In this document: positions 43,840 to 54,928 of the stretch, piece by piece
Numbering within the stretch: the first letter of the stretch is position 1
Layout: each line of letters starts with the position of its first letter
Assembly (NCBI RefSeq): GCF_014174215.1
Contig: NZ_JABEQL010000015.1
Span: forward strand, 43,918 to 107,917
Direction of reading: 5' to 3'
Source of the DNA: Gluconacetobacter tumulicola
Lineage (GTDB): Bacteria; Pseudomonadota; Alphaproteobacteria; Acetobacterales; Acetobacteraceae
Length of the DNA: 64,000 nt
The notes under the pieces: model-generated
Database searches by the model: none
What the model saw: the letters and a program-made list of their open reading frames with translations, nothing else
Told to the model about the DNA's origin: nothing
Position numbers and translations under genes: made by a program

Positions 43840-43873
43840 CCCATAAAATCCCATGATATCCCATGCAGACCCA
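43840..43873 (-). promoter_or_regulatory. Four MraZ boxes upstream of mraZ
   Basis: CCCA occurs at 43840, 43850, 43860 and 43870, exactly 10 bases apart; on the minus strand this is TGGG repeated four times. Such TGGG repeats are the known binding site of MraZ, the first product of the downstream operon, so autoregulation is expected. TTGACG at 43834-43839 is a possible -35 next to the boxes. The region from 43597 to 43830 shows no gene. Confidence 0.75.
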
Positions 43874-43943
43874 GCATGGCACCATCCGGCGCCCGGCCAC
43901 GCCTGCGTTCAGAACCATTCCACCCAAGGGAGCATCGCATAGC

Positions 43944-44420
43944 GTGAGTGTGTTCCTTGGCACCCACCAGAACCGTCTCGACGCCAAGGGCCGCGTCTCG
44001 ATCCCGGCCGCCTTCCGCACCGCCCTGCGCACGCACGCCACCCCCGGCGAATCGCTGGTGATCCTGCGCCCCTCGCACCTGCACCCCTGCATCGAAGCCT
44101 GGCCGCCCGCCGCGTTCGCAGCCCTGAGCCAGCCGCTGGACCGCATGGACATCTTCTCCGACGACCATGACGACCTCGCCGCCGCCCTCTACGCCGACGC
44201 CTATCCCATCGACGCGGACCGCGAGGGCCGGATCATCCTGCCCGACCCGCTGAAGGAGCATGCCGGCCTGACGGAAACGGTGGCCTTCATGGGCGTGGGC
44301 AAGATCTTCCAGATCTGGGAACCCGCCGCCGCCGAACGCCGCCGTGCGGAAGCCCGGACCCGTTCGCGCGCCCTGTCCGGCGCCCGCCCCGCCGCCCCGC
44401 GCCCGGAAGCCGACGCATGA
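43944..44420 (+). CDS. mraZ: Transcriptional regulator MraZ
   Basis: The 158-residue protein starts at GTG 43944, giving the canonical [25 protein letters not shown] beginning. It has two AbrB/SpoVT-like swapped-hairpin domains, the second with [18 protein letters not shown]. It represses or tunes the dcw operon by binding TGGG repeats, four of which lie 70-105 bases upstream. The C-terminal 25 residues are an Arg/Ala/Pro extension. It overlaps rsmH by four bases. Confidence 0.95.
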   Translation: MSVFLGTHQNRLDAKGRVSIPAAFRTALRTHATPGESLVILRPSHLHPCIEAWPPAAFAALSQPLDRMDIFSDDHDDLAAALYADAYPIDADREGRIILPDPLKEHAGLTETVAFMGVGKIFQIWEPAAAERRRAEARTRSRALSGARPAAPRPEADA

Positions 44421-45442
44421 ACGCCATGACCACCCCGCCCCTCAGCACCACGCCGCCGCCCGGCCACGTCCCCGTCATGCTGGCCGAAGTGCTGCAGATG
44501 CTGGCCCCCAGGGACGGCGCGACCTATCTCGACGGCACGTTCGGCGGCGGCGGCTATGCCCGCGCCATCCTGGCCGCCGCCCGCTGCACCCTGTGGGCCA
44601 TCGACCGCGATCCCGCCGCCATCCGCCGCGGCGAGGCCCTGCAGGCCGAACTGCGCGCCGCCGAGGGCGCCAGCCGCCTGCACATGGTCGAAGGCGGATT
44701 CGGCGACATGCGCGCCCTGCTCCAGGAACGCGGCGCCCCGGCGCTGGACGGCGTGGTGCTGGATCTCGGCGTCTCGTCCTTCCAGATCGACGAGGGCGCG
44801 CGCGGCTTCTCGTTCCGCCATGACGGGCCGCTGGACATGCGCATGGGCGATACCGGCCCGACGGCGGCGGATATCGTGAATCGGACGGATGAATCCGACC
44901 TCGCCGACATTCTCTATCAATATGGCGAGGAACGGCTCTCCCGCCGCGTGGCGCGCGCCATCGTCGCCGCCCGCGCCCAGGAACCGATCCTGACCACCTT
45001 CCGCCTGGCCGAGATCATCCGCTCGGTCGTGCCCGGCGACCGCTCGGGCATCGACCCCGCCACCCGGTCGTTCCAGGGCCTGCGCATCCACGTCAATGAC
45101 GAGCTGGGGCAGATCCGCTCGGGGCTGGAGCAGGCGCTGGAGATGCTGGCCCCCGGCGGCCGGCTGGTCGTCGTGTCCTTCCATTCGCTGGAGGACCGGC
45201 TGGTCAAGCAGGCCATGCACCGCGCGGCCGGCCGCCTGCCCGGCCCGTCGCGCCACGACCCCCGCTCGATCCAGGCCAGGGACGAAGCCCCTGCCTTCCG
45301 GCTGCTCACCGGGCGCACGCTGCGCCCCGGCGACGCCGAATGCCGCGCCAATCCCCGCGCCCGCAGCGCCCGCCTGCGCGCGATCGAACGCCTCCCCATC
45401 GCGGACACATCAGACACCAGCCCCACGGAGCGCCGCCCATGA
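44417..45442 (+). CDS. rsmH: 16S rRNA (cytosine(1402)-N(4))-methyltransferase
   Basis: This 341-residue enzyme (MraW) methylates C1402 of 16S rRNA. Visible segments are [29 protein letters not shown] (SAM motif), [43 protein letters not shown] and [14 protein letters not shown]. Start and stop overlap the neighbours (ATGA at both ends), as in tightly coupled dcw operons. Confidence 0.97.
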   Translation: MNAMTTPPLSTTPPPGHVPVMLAEVLQMLAPRDGATYLDGTFGGGGYARAILAAARCTLWAIDRDPAAIRRGEALQAELRAAEGASRLHMVEGGFGDMRALLQERGAPALDGVVLDLGVSSFQIDEGARGFSFRHDGPLDMRMGDTGPTAADIVNRTDESDLADILYQYGEERLSRRVARAIVAARAQEPILTTFRLAEIIRSVVPGDRSGIDPATRSFQGLRIHVNDELGQIRSGLEQALEMLAPGGRLVVVSFHSLEDRLVKQAMHRAAGRLPGPSRHDPRSIQARDEAPAFRLLTGRTLRPGDAECRANPRARSARLRAIERLPIADTSDTSPTERRP

Positions 45443-46314
45443 TGCGATCCTTCACCGTCCTCTGCGCCGTGATGGCCGGCCTGTCCGGATTGTTCCTCTA
45501 TTCCAAGAAGCACCAGACGACGCTCCTCGACCATCAGATCGCGCAGATCGTCGGCGACACGCAGCATATCCGCGAGCAGACGGCGATGCTGCGCGCGGAA
45601 TGGGCCCTGCTGAACCAGCCCGACCGGCTGGGCAGCCTGTCCGCGCGCTTCCTGCCCGACATGCACCCGATGGCCCCCACCCAGTTCATCCAGATGGCCA
45701 CGCTGGCCGAGCGCCTGCCCGCGCCCGGATCGCGCCCGCTGGCGGCGGTCGATCCCCGCGCCCATCTCGATGACAGCCTGGCCTCCCACGCACCGGCCCC
45801 CGCCGACAGCCCCGCCGCGCCCCCCACCCCGATGGCGGCGGCGTCGGTCCCGCCGGCGCCGGCCCATGTCGCCCAGCCCCCGATGGTGGTCGCGGCGGCG
45901 GTGCAGCACCCGCTCGCAACGCACCACCTCTCCGTCGCCGATTCGACCCCGGCCGTGGCCCGCCCCGAGCGCCCGATCATGATGGCCCAGGCCGCGATCG
46001 AGCCGGCCGTGGCGCATGTGGCGGCCCCGAAGCCGCGCCTCGCCCCGGTTTCGCCCGATTTGACACATAATGCCGACCGTCATGCCGCTCTCTCCGTTGC
46101 CCGCGCCGCGCGCCCCGTGCTACCGCCAGCGGCCGCATCCACGCCGCGCTTCGCAGCTGCCAGGCCGGTCCATCCGCTGCCGGTCGCGGTCGCGGCCTGG
46201 AGGCCGGCAGCGCCCCCCACGCCGTATGAGGAGGCAAGGGGATACGGCAGGGGCTCTTCTCTTGGCTTCTCCCGTTCCGGCGCGCTTCCGCCCCCCGTTC
46301 CAGTCAGCAACTGA
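45439..46314 (+). CDS. ftsL: Cell division protein FtsL (with long Ala/Pro-rich extension)
   Basis: From ATG 45439 the protein has 291 residues. The first 100 match FtsL: a short cytoplasmic start, one membrane helix ([19 protein letters not shown]), then a coiled coil ([27 protein letters not shown], shown in part) and the [16 protein letters not shown] segment. FtsL bridges FtsQ/FtsB to FtsW/FtsI at the septum. The family is usually about 90-130 residues; here about 190 extra Ala/Pro-rich periplasmic residues follow. The order between rsmH and ftsI supports the call. Confidence 0.8.
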   Translation: MMRSFTVLCAVMAGLSGLFLYSKKHQTTLLDHQIAQIVGDTQHIREQTAMLRAEWALLNQPDRLGSLSARFLPDMHPMAPTQFIQMATLAERLPAPGSRPLAAVDPRAHLDDSLASHAPAPADSPAAPPTPMAAASVPPAPAHVAQPPMVVAAAVQHPLATHHLSVADSTPAVARPERPIMMAQAAIEPAVAHVAAPKPRLAPVSPDLTHNADRHAALSVARAARPVLPPAAASTPRFAAARPVHPLPVAVAAWRPAAPPTPYEEARGYGRGSSLGFSRSGALPPPVPVSN

Positions 46315-46332
46315 CGACCCCCCACAGGTGAC

Positions 46333-48432
46333 ATGACCCACGGCCCGACCGACACACCAGATGATATGCGGGACGGGCCCTCCCGGCCCGCACGAATGGA
46401 TGTGCGGGTCACCGGCGACGATCTGCGCACGCGCACGGCGCGCGAACGCACGCAATCCCGCCTGCTCGTCCTGTCGGCCGGCTTCTTCGGCCTGTTCGGC
46501 GCCGTGGCGCTCAAGCTGGCGACCGCCACGGTCATCATGCCGATGGCGCCGGAACAGCGGCAGATCGCCCCCCAGGTCCCCCCGATTCCGCGCAGCGACC
46601 CCAAGGGCATGCTGGCCGGCGATTTCGCGCTGCCGCAGGTCCACCGCGCCTCGGTCACCGACCGCAACGGGCAGGTGCTGGCCATCTCGCTGCCGGTGGC
46701 GCAGGTGTATGCCAACCCGCAGGAAATGATCGACGCCCAGGACACGGCCAGGAAGCTGCGCACCGTCCTGCCTGCGCTTGACGAAGCCGAACTCATCCGC
46801 CGCCTGTCGACCAAGAAGCAATTCGTCTACCTGGCCCGCGACATCTCGCCGATGCAGGAAGTCGCCATCAACAATCTGGGCATTCCCGGCATCTATTTCG
46901 AACCGGGCGAGCGCCGCCACTACCCGCTGGGCCGGGTCGCCGCCCACATCCTCGGCGCGGTCGATATCGACGATCACGGCGTGGCCGGCATCGAACGCTC
47001 GATGGACAAGCGGCTGGACCGCGACCGCACGCCCCTGCGCCTGTCGCTCGACGTCCGCATCCAGGCCGTGGTGCGCGACGAACTGGCGGCGGCCAAGGAC
47101 CTGTTCCAGGCCATCGGCGCCTGCGCCATCGTCATGGACGTCAATACCGGCGAGATCATCGCCATGGTCAGCCTGCCCGATTACGACGCCAACGATTTCG
47201 GCCGCGCCGACCCCGACGCCCGCTTCAACCGCGCCGTCACCGGCATGTACGAACCCGGATCGACCTTCAAGCTCCAGACGGCGGCCATGGCGCTGCAACT
47301 GGGCGTGGCCCATCCGTGGGACCGGTTTTCCTCCATCCCCATCCATATCGGCCGCTTCACCATCGCGGACATGAAGAGCGATCATTTCGCCCCATGGCTG
47401 ACGCTGAACGAGGTGATGGCCTATTCGTCCAACCCCGCCGCCGCCCATGTGGCGCTGGATGTCGGCGCCCAGCGCCAGCAGGACTGGCTGCGCGGCATGG
47501 GCTTCTTCGCCCCGGTACCGATCGAACTGCCCGAGGCAGGGCGCCCCATCGTGCCGCAGATGCGCAACTGGGGCATCTCCACGGTCATGACCGTCGGCTT
47601 CGGCCACGGCGTCGCCGAACCCCCGCTGGCCATCGTGCGCGGCACCGCCGCCACCGTGAATGGCGGCATCCTGCTCCACCCGACCCTGATGGCCCGCGAC
47701 GGCGAACAGCCGGACGACACCGCCCCGCTCACCCCGGCTGTCGCGGACGGGGCCGCCCCCACCCTCACCCCGGCAGTCCTCACCACCCCCGCCACCGCCG
47801 AAACCACAGAAACCGCCAACGCCGCCAGCATGCCGGGCGCCACGCGCGTCATCTCGCCCGAGATCTCGGCCCTGCTGCGCCGCATCCTGCGCCTGGACGT
47901 GACCAAGGGCACCGGCAAGACGGCGGAATCACCCGGCTATTTCGTGGGCGGCAAGACCGGCACCGCCGAGAAGATCGGCCCGCATGGCGGCTATTTGAAA
48001 CATGTCAACATCGCCGCCTTCACCAGCATCTTTCCGATGAACACCCCGCGCTACGCCGTCTATGTCATGCTCGACAGCCCCAAGGCGACCCCGCAGACCC
48101 ACGGCTGGACCACGGCCGCGTGGAACGCCGCGCCCACCGTGTCGAAGATCGTGACCCGCGTCGGCCCGATGCTCGGCCTGTTCCCCAACACGACCAATCC
48201 GCAGGCGGTCGAAGACGCGCTGGCGATCCCGCTGGAACCCGCCGTGCCGCACGGCTATCGCCCGCTGGGCCCCGGCAACGACCCGGGCGACCCACGCAAC
48301 CAGCCGAAAACGCCGTCCCACGAGGCCGCACACACCGCCGCCGCCACCCAGACGCCCCGCACGCGGCTGCACGCCGCGCGGGCCGAACAGGCCGTGCCAG
48401 GGCGTCCCACGCATCCGGAGGTCCGGGGATGA
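46333..48432 (+). CDS. ftsI: Septal peptidoglycan transpeptidase FtsI (PBP3)
   Basis: The 699-residue class B penicillin-binding protein has a membrane helix at about residues 43-65, a dimerisation domain (VTDRNGQVLAISLPV, YPLGRVAAHILG) and a transpeptidase domain. The active-site motifs are S310-T-F-K313 (nucleophile Ser310), S365-S-N367 and K541-T-G-T544. A low-complexity insert of Thr/Ala/Pro (about 460-500) and a 70-residue disordered tail make it longer than usual. It crosslinks septal peptidoglycan with FtsW. Confidence 0.96.
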   Translation: MTHGPTDTPDDMRDGPSRPARMDVRVTGDDLRTRTARERTQSRLLVLSAGFFGLFGAVALKLATATVIMPMAPEQRQIAPQVPPIPRSDPKGMLAGDFALPQVHRASVTDRNGQVLAISLPVAQVYANPQEMIDAQDTARKLRTVLPALDEAELIRRLSTKKQFVYLARDISPMQEVAINNLGIPGIYFEPGERRHYPLGRVAAHILGAVDIDDHGVAGIERSMDKRLDRDRTPLRLSLDVRIQAVVRDELAAAKDLFQAIGACAIVMDVNTGEIIAMVSLPDYDANDFGRADPDARFNRAVTGMYEPGSTFKLQTAAMALQLGVAHPWDRFSSIPIHIGRFTIADMKSDHFAPWLTLNEVMAYSSNPAAAHVALDVGAQRQQDWLRGMGFFAPVPIELPEAGRPIVPQMRNWGISTVMTVGFGHGVAEPPLAIVRGTAATVNGGILLHPTLMARDGEQPDDTAPLTPAVADGAAPTLTPAVLTTPATAETTETANAASMPGATRVISPEISALLRRILRLDVTKGTGKTAESPGYFVGGKTGTAEKIGPHGGYLKHVNIAAFTSIFPMNTPRYAVYVMLDSPKATPQTHGWTTAAWNAAPTVSKIVTRVGPMLGLFPNTTNPQAVEDALAIPLEPAVPHGYRPLGPGNDPGDPRNQPKTPSHEAAHTAAATQTPRTRLHAARAEQAVPGRPTHPEVRG

Positions 48433-49901
48433 CGCACATCCTGTCCCATCTGCTGGCCGCCGCCGGCCTGCCCGCCCCCGAAATGGCGGCCCCCGCGATC
48501 GGCCTGGTAACCGCCGACAGCCGCAAGGTGCGCCCCGGCACGCTGTTCGTCGCCATCCCCGGCACACGGGCCGACGGGCGCGCCTTCATCCCTGCAGCCC
48601 TCGCGGCAGGTGCCGTCGCGATCGTCGCCCCGCCCGACGTGTCGCCCGATACGGCCCCCGGCATCCCGCTGATCCACGCCAATGAGCCAAGGCAGGCGCT
48701 GGCCCTGCTGGCCGCCGCCTTCGCAGGCGCGCAGCCGGGCCGGATCGTCGCCGTCACCGGCACCAACGGCAAGACCAGCACCGTCGATTTCCTGCGCCAG
48801 CTCTGGGCGCATCAGGGCCGCCAGGCCGCCAGCATCGGCACACTGGGCGTCATCGCGCCGGTGGCCCTCCCCCCGACCGGCCCGGTCCTGACCACGCCCG
48901 ACAGTGTCGTGCTGGCCGACACGCTGGCCGCCATGGCACAGGGCGGCGTGACCGAATTGGCGATCGAGGCCTCCTCCCACGGGCTGGAACAGCACCGGCT
49001 CGACGGGCTGCGCCTCACGGCCGCCGGCTTCACCAACCTCACCCGCGACCACCTGGACTATCACGGCACGCTGGACGCCTACCGCACCGCCAAGCTGGCC
49101 CTGTTCGACCGGCTGCTGCCGGAAGGCGCGCTGGCGGCCGCCAATGCCGACATGGCGCCCGAAACCCTGGCCGCCCTGCGCGCCATCGCGGCCCGGCGAC
49201 GCTTCGACCTGCGATTGGTCGGTATGGCAGGCGACGCGATCCGCCTGATCGAAAGCACTCCGCTGCCCGAGGGCCAGCACCTCCGGCTGGACTCCGGCGG
49301 CACGATCCACGACATCACCCTGGCCCTGCCCGGCCGCTTCCAGGCCGACAACGCCCTACTGGCCGCCGCCCTGGCCGCACCGGGCGCCGAGGGGCTGGCC
49401 CAGGCCATCGCCCTCCTGCCCACGCTGACAGGGGTGCGCGGCCGCATGGAACGCGCGGCCCTGCTGCCCAACGGCGCCGCGGCCTATGTCGATTACGCCC
49501 ACACGCCCGACGCCCTGGCCCGCCTGCTGGACGCGCTGCGCCCCCACGCCACCGGCCGGCTGATCGCCGTGTTCGGCGCCGGCGGCGACCGCGATCGCGG
49601 CAAACGGCCCCTGATGGGGCAGGAGGCCGCCAACCGCGCCGATATCGCCATCGTCACCGACGACAATCCCCGCACCGAGGCCCCGGAAGCGATCCGCCGC
49701 GACGTGCTGGCCGGCGCGCCAAACGCGATCGAAATCGGCGACCGCGCCCGCGCGATTGCCGAGGCCCTGTCGATGCTGCGGTCGGGCGACGTGCTGGTGG
49801 TGGCCGGCAAGGGCCACGAACAGGGCCAGACCATCGGCACCACCACCCTGCCCTTCGACGACGCGTCCGTCATCCGCCAGATGGCCGGGGTGGCGGCATG
49901 A
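48429..49901 (+). CDS. murE: UDP-MurNAc-L-Ala-D-Glu:meso-diaminopimelate ligase
   Basis: The 490-residue Mur ligase adds meso-DAP to the stem peptide. ATG 48429 overlaps the ftsI stop. Seen are the ATP loop VTGTNGKTSTVDF near residue 110, EASSHGLEQHRLDGL, FTNLTRDHLDYHGT, VDYAHTPDAL and the DDNPRTE motif that selects meso-DAP over lysine. AGKGHEQGQ lies near the end. The next gene, murF, overlaps by four bases. Confidence 0.97.
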   Translation: MTHILSHLLAAAGLPAPEMAAPAIGLVTADSRKVRPGTLFVAIPGTRADGRAFIPAALAAGAVAIVAPPDVSPDTAPGIPLIHANEPRQALALLAAAFAGAQPGRIVAVTGTNGKTSTVDFLRQLWAHQGRQAASIGTLGVIAPVALPPTGPVLTTPDSVVLADTLAAMAQGGVTELAIEASSHGLEQHRLDGLRLTAAGFTNLTRDHLDYHGTLDAYRTAKLALFDRLLPEGALAAANADMAPETLAALRAIAARRRFDLRLVGMAGDAIRLIESTPLPEGQHLRLDSGGTIHDITLALPGRFQADNALLAAALAAPGAEGLAQAIALLPTLTGVRGRMERAALLPNGAAAYVDYAHTPDALARLLDALRPHATGRLIAVFGAGGDRDRGKRPLMGQEAANRADIAIVTDDNPRTEAPEAIRRDVLAGAPNAIEIGDRARAIAEALSMLRSGDVLVVAGKGHEQGQTIGTTTLPFDDASVIRQMAGVAA

Positions 49902-51292
49902 CGGTCTTGTGGACCCGCGACGCGCTGGAAGCGGCAACCGGCGGCCATTTCGCCGGCAACGCACCGGTCAGCGTGACCGGCATCTCCATCGACACCCGCA
50001 CGCTGGCCCCCGGCGACCTGTTCATCGCCCTGGTCGGCGACAGCAGCGACGGCCACGCCCATGTCCGCACGGCGCTGGAGCGCGGCGCTTCGGTAGTGCT
50101 GATCCATGACCGCGCGGCCGCCGGCACCGATGCCGTCGACCCGCGCGTCCTGCTGGTGCCCGACACGATGGCGGCGCTGAACGACCTGGCCCGCCATGCG
50201 CGCTCCCGCTTCACCGGCCGCATGGTCGCCGTCACCGGCAGCGTGGGCAAGACGACGACCAAGGACATGCTGGGCCTGGCGCTGGGCGCCATCGGGCCGA
50301 CCCATGTCGCCGCCGCGTCCTACAACAACCATTGGGGCGTGCCGCTGACCCTGGCCCGCCTGCCCGCCGACGCCGCGTTCTGCGTGTGCGAAGTGGGCAT
50401 GAACCATCCGGGCGAGATCGCCCCACTGGCCGCCGTGGTCCGTCCCGAGGTCGCGATCGTCACCACCATCGCCGGCGCCCATCTGGGCCATATGGGCAGC
50501 CTGGACGCCATCGCGCGCGAAAAATCGGACCTGATCACCGCCCTGCCGCCCGGCGGCACCGCCATCGTCCCCGACGATGCCGAGGGCCAGCCGATCTTCG
50601 CCGAACAGGCGGCCCGCGCCGACGCCCATTTATGGCGGGCCGGACAGGCCCCCGACAGCATGGCCATCCTTTCGGACCTCACCCTCGCCGCCGACGGCAG
50701 CGACGCCGTCGTCACCATCGCCGGCCGGCCCTACCCGCTGCGCCTCGACGCCCCCGGCCGCCACCTGGCACGCAACGCCACCACCGTCCTGGCGTCGGTG
50801 GCGGCCCTGGGCGCCGATATCGCGACGGCGGCGTCGGCCCTCGCCGCATTCCGCCCCGGCGCCGGACGCGGCCAGCTGGCGCCGATCCTGGGCGGAAGGG
50901 CGGCGCTGCTCGACGAAAGCTACAACGCCTCCACCCTGTCCATCCGCTCCTCGCTCGCGGTGCTCGACCTGCTCGCCGCCGCCCGCCGCGTCGCCGTGCT
51001 GGGCGACATCCGCGAACTCGGCGCCTTCGCGCGCGCCGAACATGAATCCCTCCTGTCCGCCGCCCTGGCACATGCGGACCTCGTCTTCTGCTCCGGCCCG
51101 AACATGCAATATCTCTTCGACCTGCTTCCCCCCTCCCGACGCGGCGCATGGGCGCCCGACGCGGCCACCCTGGCCCCGATGGTCCTGGCCGCCCTCACCC
51201 CCGGCGACACCGTCCTGGTCAAGGGCAGCCTGGGCAGCCGCATGCGCGATGTCGTCGCGGTGCTGACCACCGCCGGGACGGATACGCACTGA
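49898..51292 (+). CDS. murF: UDP-MurNAc-tripeptide:D-Ala-D-Ala ligase
   Basis: This 464-residue Mur ligase adds the D-Ala-D-Ala dipeptide to complete the pentapeptide. Evidence: [18 protein letters not shown] at the N-terminus, the ATP loop [14 protein letters not shown] near 112, [34 protein letters not shown] and the [11 protein letters not shown] end. It overlaps murE by four bases and mraY by one. Confidence 0.97.
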   Translation: MTVLWTRDALEAATGGHFAGNAPVSVTGISIDTRTLAPGDLFIALVGDSSDGHAHVRTALERGASVVLIHDRAAAGTDAVDPRVLLVPDTMAALNDLARHARSRFTGRMVAVTGSVGKTTTKDMLGLALGAIGPTHVAAASYNNHWGVPLTLARLPADAAFCVCEVGMNHPGEIAPLAAVVRPEVAIVTTIAGAHLGHMGSLDAIAREKSDLITALPPGGTAIVPDDAEGQPIFAEQAARADAHLWRAGQAPDSMAILSDLTLAADGSDAVVTIAGRPYPLRLDAPGRHLARNATTVLASVAALGADIATAASALAAFRPGAGRGQLAPILGGRAALLDESYNASTLSIRSSLAVLDLLAAARRVAVLGDIRELGAFARAEHESLLSAALAHADLVFCSGPNMQYLFDLLPPSRRGAWAPDAATLAPMVLAALTPGDTVLVKGSLGSRMRDVVAVLTTAGTDTH

Positions 51293-52383
51293 TGCTCTAC
51301 GATCTCGTCCAGCATCACGCCGGCGCGCACATCACGGCGCTCAACCTGTTCCGCTACATCACCTTCCGCGCCGGGGCGGCGTGCCTGACGGCGCTGGTCA
51401 TCTCGCTGCTGCTGGGCCAGCCGCTGATCGCGCAATTGCGCCGCATCCAGCGCGGCGGCCAGCCGATCCGCGCCCTGGGGCCGGAACGCCATATCCTGGA
51501 AAAGGCCGGCACCCCCACCATGGGCGGCGTGCTGATCCTGGTCGCCCTGTTCGCCTCCACCCTGCTGTGGGCGGACCTGACCAACGGCTTCGTCTGGGCG
51601 GTGCTGCTGATCACGCTCGGCTTCGGTGCCGTGGGCTTCGCCGACGATTACCTCAAGCTTTCGCGGCGCAACACGGCCGGCGTGTCCAAGCGCGCCCGGC
51701 TGGGCAGCGAATTCGCCGTCTCGCTGATCGGCGGCTACTGGCTGCAAAGCCTGATGCCGGCCGACCTGGCCAATCACCTGGCCTTTCCCTTCATGAAGGA
51801 CTGGCTGCTGCCGCTGGGCTTCGCCTTCCCGCTCTTCGCCATGATCACGATCACCGGCTTCGGCAACGCGGTCAATTTCACCGACGGGCTGGACGGGCTG
51901 GCGATCGTGCCGGTGATCATCGCCGCCCTGGTCTTCGGGCTGATCGCCTATCTGGTCGGCAACCATGTCTTCGCGGACTATCTGCAACTGCACGCGGTGC
52001 CGGGCACGGGCGAACTCTGCGTCTTCTGCTCGGCCCTGGTCGGCGCAGGCTTGGGCTTCCTGTGGTTCAACGCCCCTCCGGCGGCGGTGTTCATGGGCGA
52101 TACCGGCTCGCTCTCGCTGGGCGGCGCGCTGGGGGCGGTCGCAGTCGCGGTCAAGCATGAGCTGGTGCTGTGCATCGTCGGCGGCCTGTTCGTGGTCGAA
52201 ACCCTGTCGGTGATCATCCAGGTCTTCTGGTTCCGCCGCACCGGCCGGCGGGTGTTCCTGATGGCCCCCCTGCACCATCATTTCGAAAAGAAAGGCTGGC
52301 AGGAGCCCAAGATCGTGATCCGCTTCTGGATCGTCTCCATCGTGCTGGGACTGTGTGGCCTCGCCACGCTGAAACTGCGATGA
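51292..52383 (+). CDS. mraY: Phospho-N-acetylmuramoyl-pentapeptide-transferase
   Basis: This 363-residue integral membrane enzyme makes lipid I by joining UDP-MurNAc-pentapeptide to undecaprenyl phosphate. About ten helices are visible. Conserved loops are [21 protein letters not shown] (the Asp pair), [25 protein letters not shown] and [17 protein letters not shown] 51292 overlaps the murF stop (TGATG). Confidence 0.97.
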   Translation: MLYDLVQHHAGAHITALNLFRYITFRAGAACLTALVISLLLGQPLIAQLRRIQRGGQPIRALGPERHILEKAGTPTMGGVLILVALFASTLLWADLTNGFVWAVLLITLGFGAVGFADDYLKLSRRNTAGVSKRARLGSEFAVSLIGGYWLQSLMPADLANHLAFPFMKDWLLPLGFAFPLFAMITITGFGNAVNFTDGLDGLAIVPVIIAALVFGLIAYLVGNHVFADYLQLHAVPGTGELCVFCSALVGAGLGFLWFNAPPAAVFMGDTGSLSLGGALGAVAVAVKHELVLCIVGGLFVVETLSVIIQVFWFRRTGRRVFLMAPLHHHFEKKGWQEPKIVIRFWIVSIVLGLCGLATLKLR

Positions 52384-53768
52384 GCCGCTTTCCCACCCTC
52401 CTCTTCGCCGGGCGGCGCTACGCCGTGCTGGGCCTGGGCAATAACGGCGCCCCGGTGGTCCGCGCCCTGGCCGCCATGGGCGCCTCGGTCCGCACATGGG
52501 ACGACAACGCGGGCGCCCGCCAGGCGCTGGGCGACATCCCCGGCGTCACCGTGGCCCCCTTCGAATCCCTCGACGGGCTGGACGCGCTGATCCTGTCGCC
52601 GGGCATCCCGCATCTGCTGCCCAAGCCGCATCCGGTGGCGCTGATGGCGCGCGAGGCCGGCATCCCCATCCTGTCCGACGCCGACCTGCTGTTCCAGGCG
52701 GTACGCCGCGCGGGTTCGCGGGCCCGCTTCGTCGGCATCACCGGGACGAACGGCAAATCGACCACCACCGCCCTGCTGACGCACATGCTGGCCACGGCCG
52801 GCATCCCGGCGGTGGCGGGCGGCAATCTGGGGCCGGCATCGCTGTCCCTGCCGCTGCTGGCTGATAATGGCGTCTACGTGCTGGAAATGTCGTCCTACAT
52901 GCTGGAACGCCTGCAGGACCTGCATTTCACCGTCGCCTGCCTGCTGAACCTGACGCCCGACCATCTGGACCGCCATGGCGACATGCAGGGCTATCTGCGC
53001 GCCAAATGGCATATCTTCGACAGCCAGCGCATGGGCGACCTGGCCGTGCTGGGCTTCGGCGACGCGCCGGGGGACAGCGTTCCCCTCATGGTCGACAGGC
53101 TGGCCGCCAGCGGCGACCGGGTCCTGACGATCTCGGGCACCTCCCCCAACGCCGACCTCTCCGGCGCCGGCGGCATCCTGCGCGACGATGAAGGCGTGAT
53201 CGCCGACCTGGCCCAGGCCCCCGCCCTGCCGGGCGCGCACAATGCCGAAAACGCGGCGGCGGCCACGGTCATGGCCCTGGCGCTGGGCGTACCGCGCGCC
53301 GACATCGCCCCCGCCCTGCGCAGCTTCGCCGGCCTGCCCCACCGGCAGAAACCGGTCGCCACGGTGGCGGGCATCCTCTTCATCGACGACAGCAAGGCCA
53401 CCAACGCCGATTCCGCGTCCCGCGCCCTGAGCTGCTACGACCGGCTGGTCTGGATCGCGGGCGGGGTCGCCAAGGCCGGCGGAATCGACGACCTCGCGCC
53501 GCTTTTCCCCCGCATCGCCCATGCCATGCTGATCGGGCAGGACGCCCCGGCCCTGGCCGAGACACTGGCGGCGCATAATGTCCCCCATACGCTGGCGGGC
53601 ACGATGGAAGCAGCCGTTCCCCTGGCCTTCGACCTGGCACGCCAGACCGGCGCCGGCACCGTCCTGCTGTCCCCCGCCTGCGCCAGCTTCGACCAGTACA
53701 AGAGCTTCGAACATCGCGGCCGGCATTTCGCCGAGCGCGTCCACGAACTGGCTAAGGGAGAAGGCTGA
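52380..53768 (+). CDS. murD: UDP-MurNAc-L-alanine:D-glutamate ligase
   Basis: The 462-residue ligase starts at ATG 52380 overlapping the mraY stop. It has the N-terminal dinucleotide-like fold ([17 protein letters not shown]), the ATP loop [14 protein letters not shown] near 120, [35 protein letters not shown] and [19 protein letters not shown] at the end, all MurD-type. It adds D-Glu to UDP-MurNAc-Ala. Confidence 0.97.
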   Translation: MSRFPTLLFAGRRYAVLGLGNNGAPVVRALAAMGASVRTWDDNAGARQALGDIPGVTVAPFESLDGLDALILSPGIPHLLPKPHPVALMAREAGIPILSDADLLFQAVRRAGSRARFVGITGTNGKSTTTALLTHMLATAGIPAVAGGNLGPASLSLPLLADNGVYVLEMSSYMLERLQDLHFTVACLLNLTPDHLDRHGDMQGYLRAKWHIFDSQRMGDLAVLGFGDAPGDSVPLMVDRLAASGDRVLTISGTSPNADLSGAGGILRDDEGVIADLAQAPALPGAHNAENAAAATVMALALGVPRADIAPALRSFAGLPHRQKPVATVAGILFIDDSKATNADSASRALSCYDRLVWIAGGVAKAGGIDDLAPLFPRIAHAMLIGQDAPALAETLAAHNVPHTLAGTMEAAVPLAFDLARQTGAGTVLLSPACASFDQYKSFEHRGRHFAERVHELAKGEG

Positions 53769-54928
53769 TGGCCGCGTCACGCGTCGATACCTCGTTCCTT
53801 GCCCGCTGGTGGCGCAATGTCGACCGCGTGACGCTCTCCTGCGTCTGCATCCTGATCGGCTTCGGCTATGTGCTGATGCTGGCCGCCAGCCCGGCCGTGG
53901 CCACGCGCATCGGCGCCTCGCGCGACATGTTCATCCTCAAGCAGGTGGTCTTCCTGTCCCTGGCCGGCCTGATCGTGGTGGCCACCTCCCTGCTCTCGCC
54001 GCGCGGCATCCGGCGGCTGGCGCTGGCGGGCTTCGTCCTGGCCACCGCCGCCACGGCCCTCACCCTGGTCCACGGTATCGAAATCAAGGGCGCCCGGCGC
54101 TGGATCGCCCTGCCGATGATGTCTGTCCAGCCCTCGGAATTCCTCAAACCCTGCTTCGCCGTCGTCACGGCCTGGCTGCTGACCGAACGCCGCCACCGCC
54201 GCCTGCTGCCGGGCATGCCCATCGCGCTGGGCCTGTTCGCCGTCATCCTGCTGCTGCTGAAATCGCAGCCCGATATCGGCATGCTCAGCGTCATCACCAC
54301 GGTCTTCATGGCCCAGCTCTTCATCGACGGGCTGAACATCTTCTTCGTCGGCGCCGGCGCCGGCTGCATGATCGCGGCCTTCCTGGGCGCCTACGTGGCC
54401 TTTCCCCATGTCCGCTCGCGCGTCGAACGCTTCCTGCACCCCAATGTCGGCGACCATTACCAGATCGACACCGCATTGCGCGCCTTCGGCAATGGCGGCC
54501 TGATGGGGCGCGGCCCGGGCGAGGGTCGGGTGAAGGACCTGCTGCCCGACGCCCATGCCGATTTCGTCTTCGCCGTCGCGGGCGAGGAATTCGGCATGCT
54601 GGTCTGCCTGTTCATCATCGGCGTGTTCTGCCTGATCGTGGTGCGGACCCTGCTGAAACTGCTGCGCGAGGACGACCCGTTCATCGTCGTGGCAACCGTG
54701 GGGCTGGTCACGGGTTTCGGCCTCCAGGCCTTCGTCAACATGGGCTCGACCCTGCACCTGATCCCGACCAAGGGCATGACGCTGCCGTTCATCTCCTATG
54801 GCGGCTCGTCGGCCATGTCGGTGGCGCTGACCATCGGCATGGTGCTGGCCCTGACACGGCACCGCGTGGGCGAAAGCCGGATTCCGCGCGGGCGCCCCGC
54901 CTTCCGGGCACGAAAGGCCACCGCATGA
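53768..54928 (+). CDS. ftsW: Septal peptidoglycan polymerase FtsW
   Basis: This 386-residue SEDS glycosyltransferase has about ten membrane helices. Conserved parts are [22 protein letters not shown] (with the catalytic-region Asp), [24 protein letters not shown] in outline, and PFISYGGSS. It polymerises lipid II at the septum and partners FtsI. The start overlaps the murD stop (TGATG). Confidence 0.96.
   Translation: MAASRVDTSFLARWWRNVDRVTLSCVCILIGFGYVLMLAASPAVATRIGASRDMFILKQVVFLSLAGLIVVATSLLSPRGIRRLALAGFVLATAATALTLVHGIEIKGARRWIALPMMSVQPSEFLKPCFAVVTAWLLTERRHRRLLPGMPIALGLFAVILLLLKSQPDIGMLSVITTVFMAQLFIDGLNIFFVGAGAGCMIAAFLGAYVAFPHVRSRVERFLHPNVGDHYQIDTALRAFGNGGLMGRGPGEGRVKDLLPDAHADFVFAVAGEEFGMLVCLFIIGVFCLIVVRTLLKLLREDDPFIVVATVGLVTGFGLQAFVNMGSTLHLIPTKGMTLPFISYGGSSAMSVALTIGMVLALTRHRVGESRIPRGRPAFRARKATA

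Noticed and set aside
46120..47679. A 519-codon minus-strand open frame opposite ftsL-ftsI, and similar long ones opposite ddl, ftsQ and ftsZ
   Set aside because: Same cause; compositionally biased translations opposite certain dcw genes.
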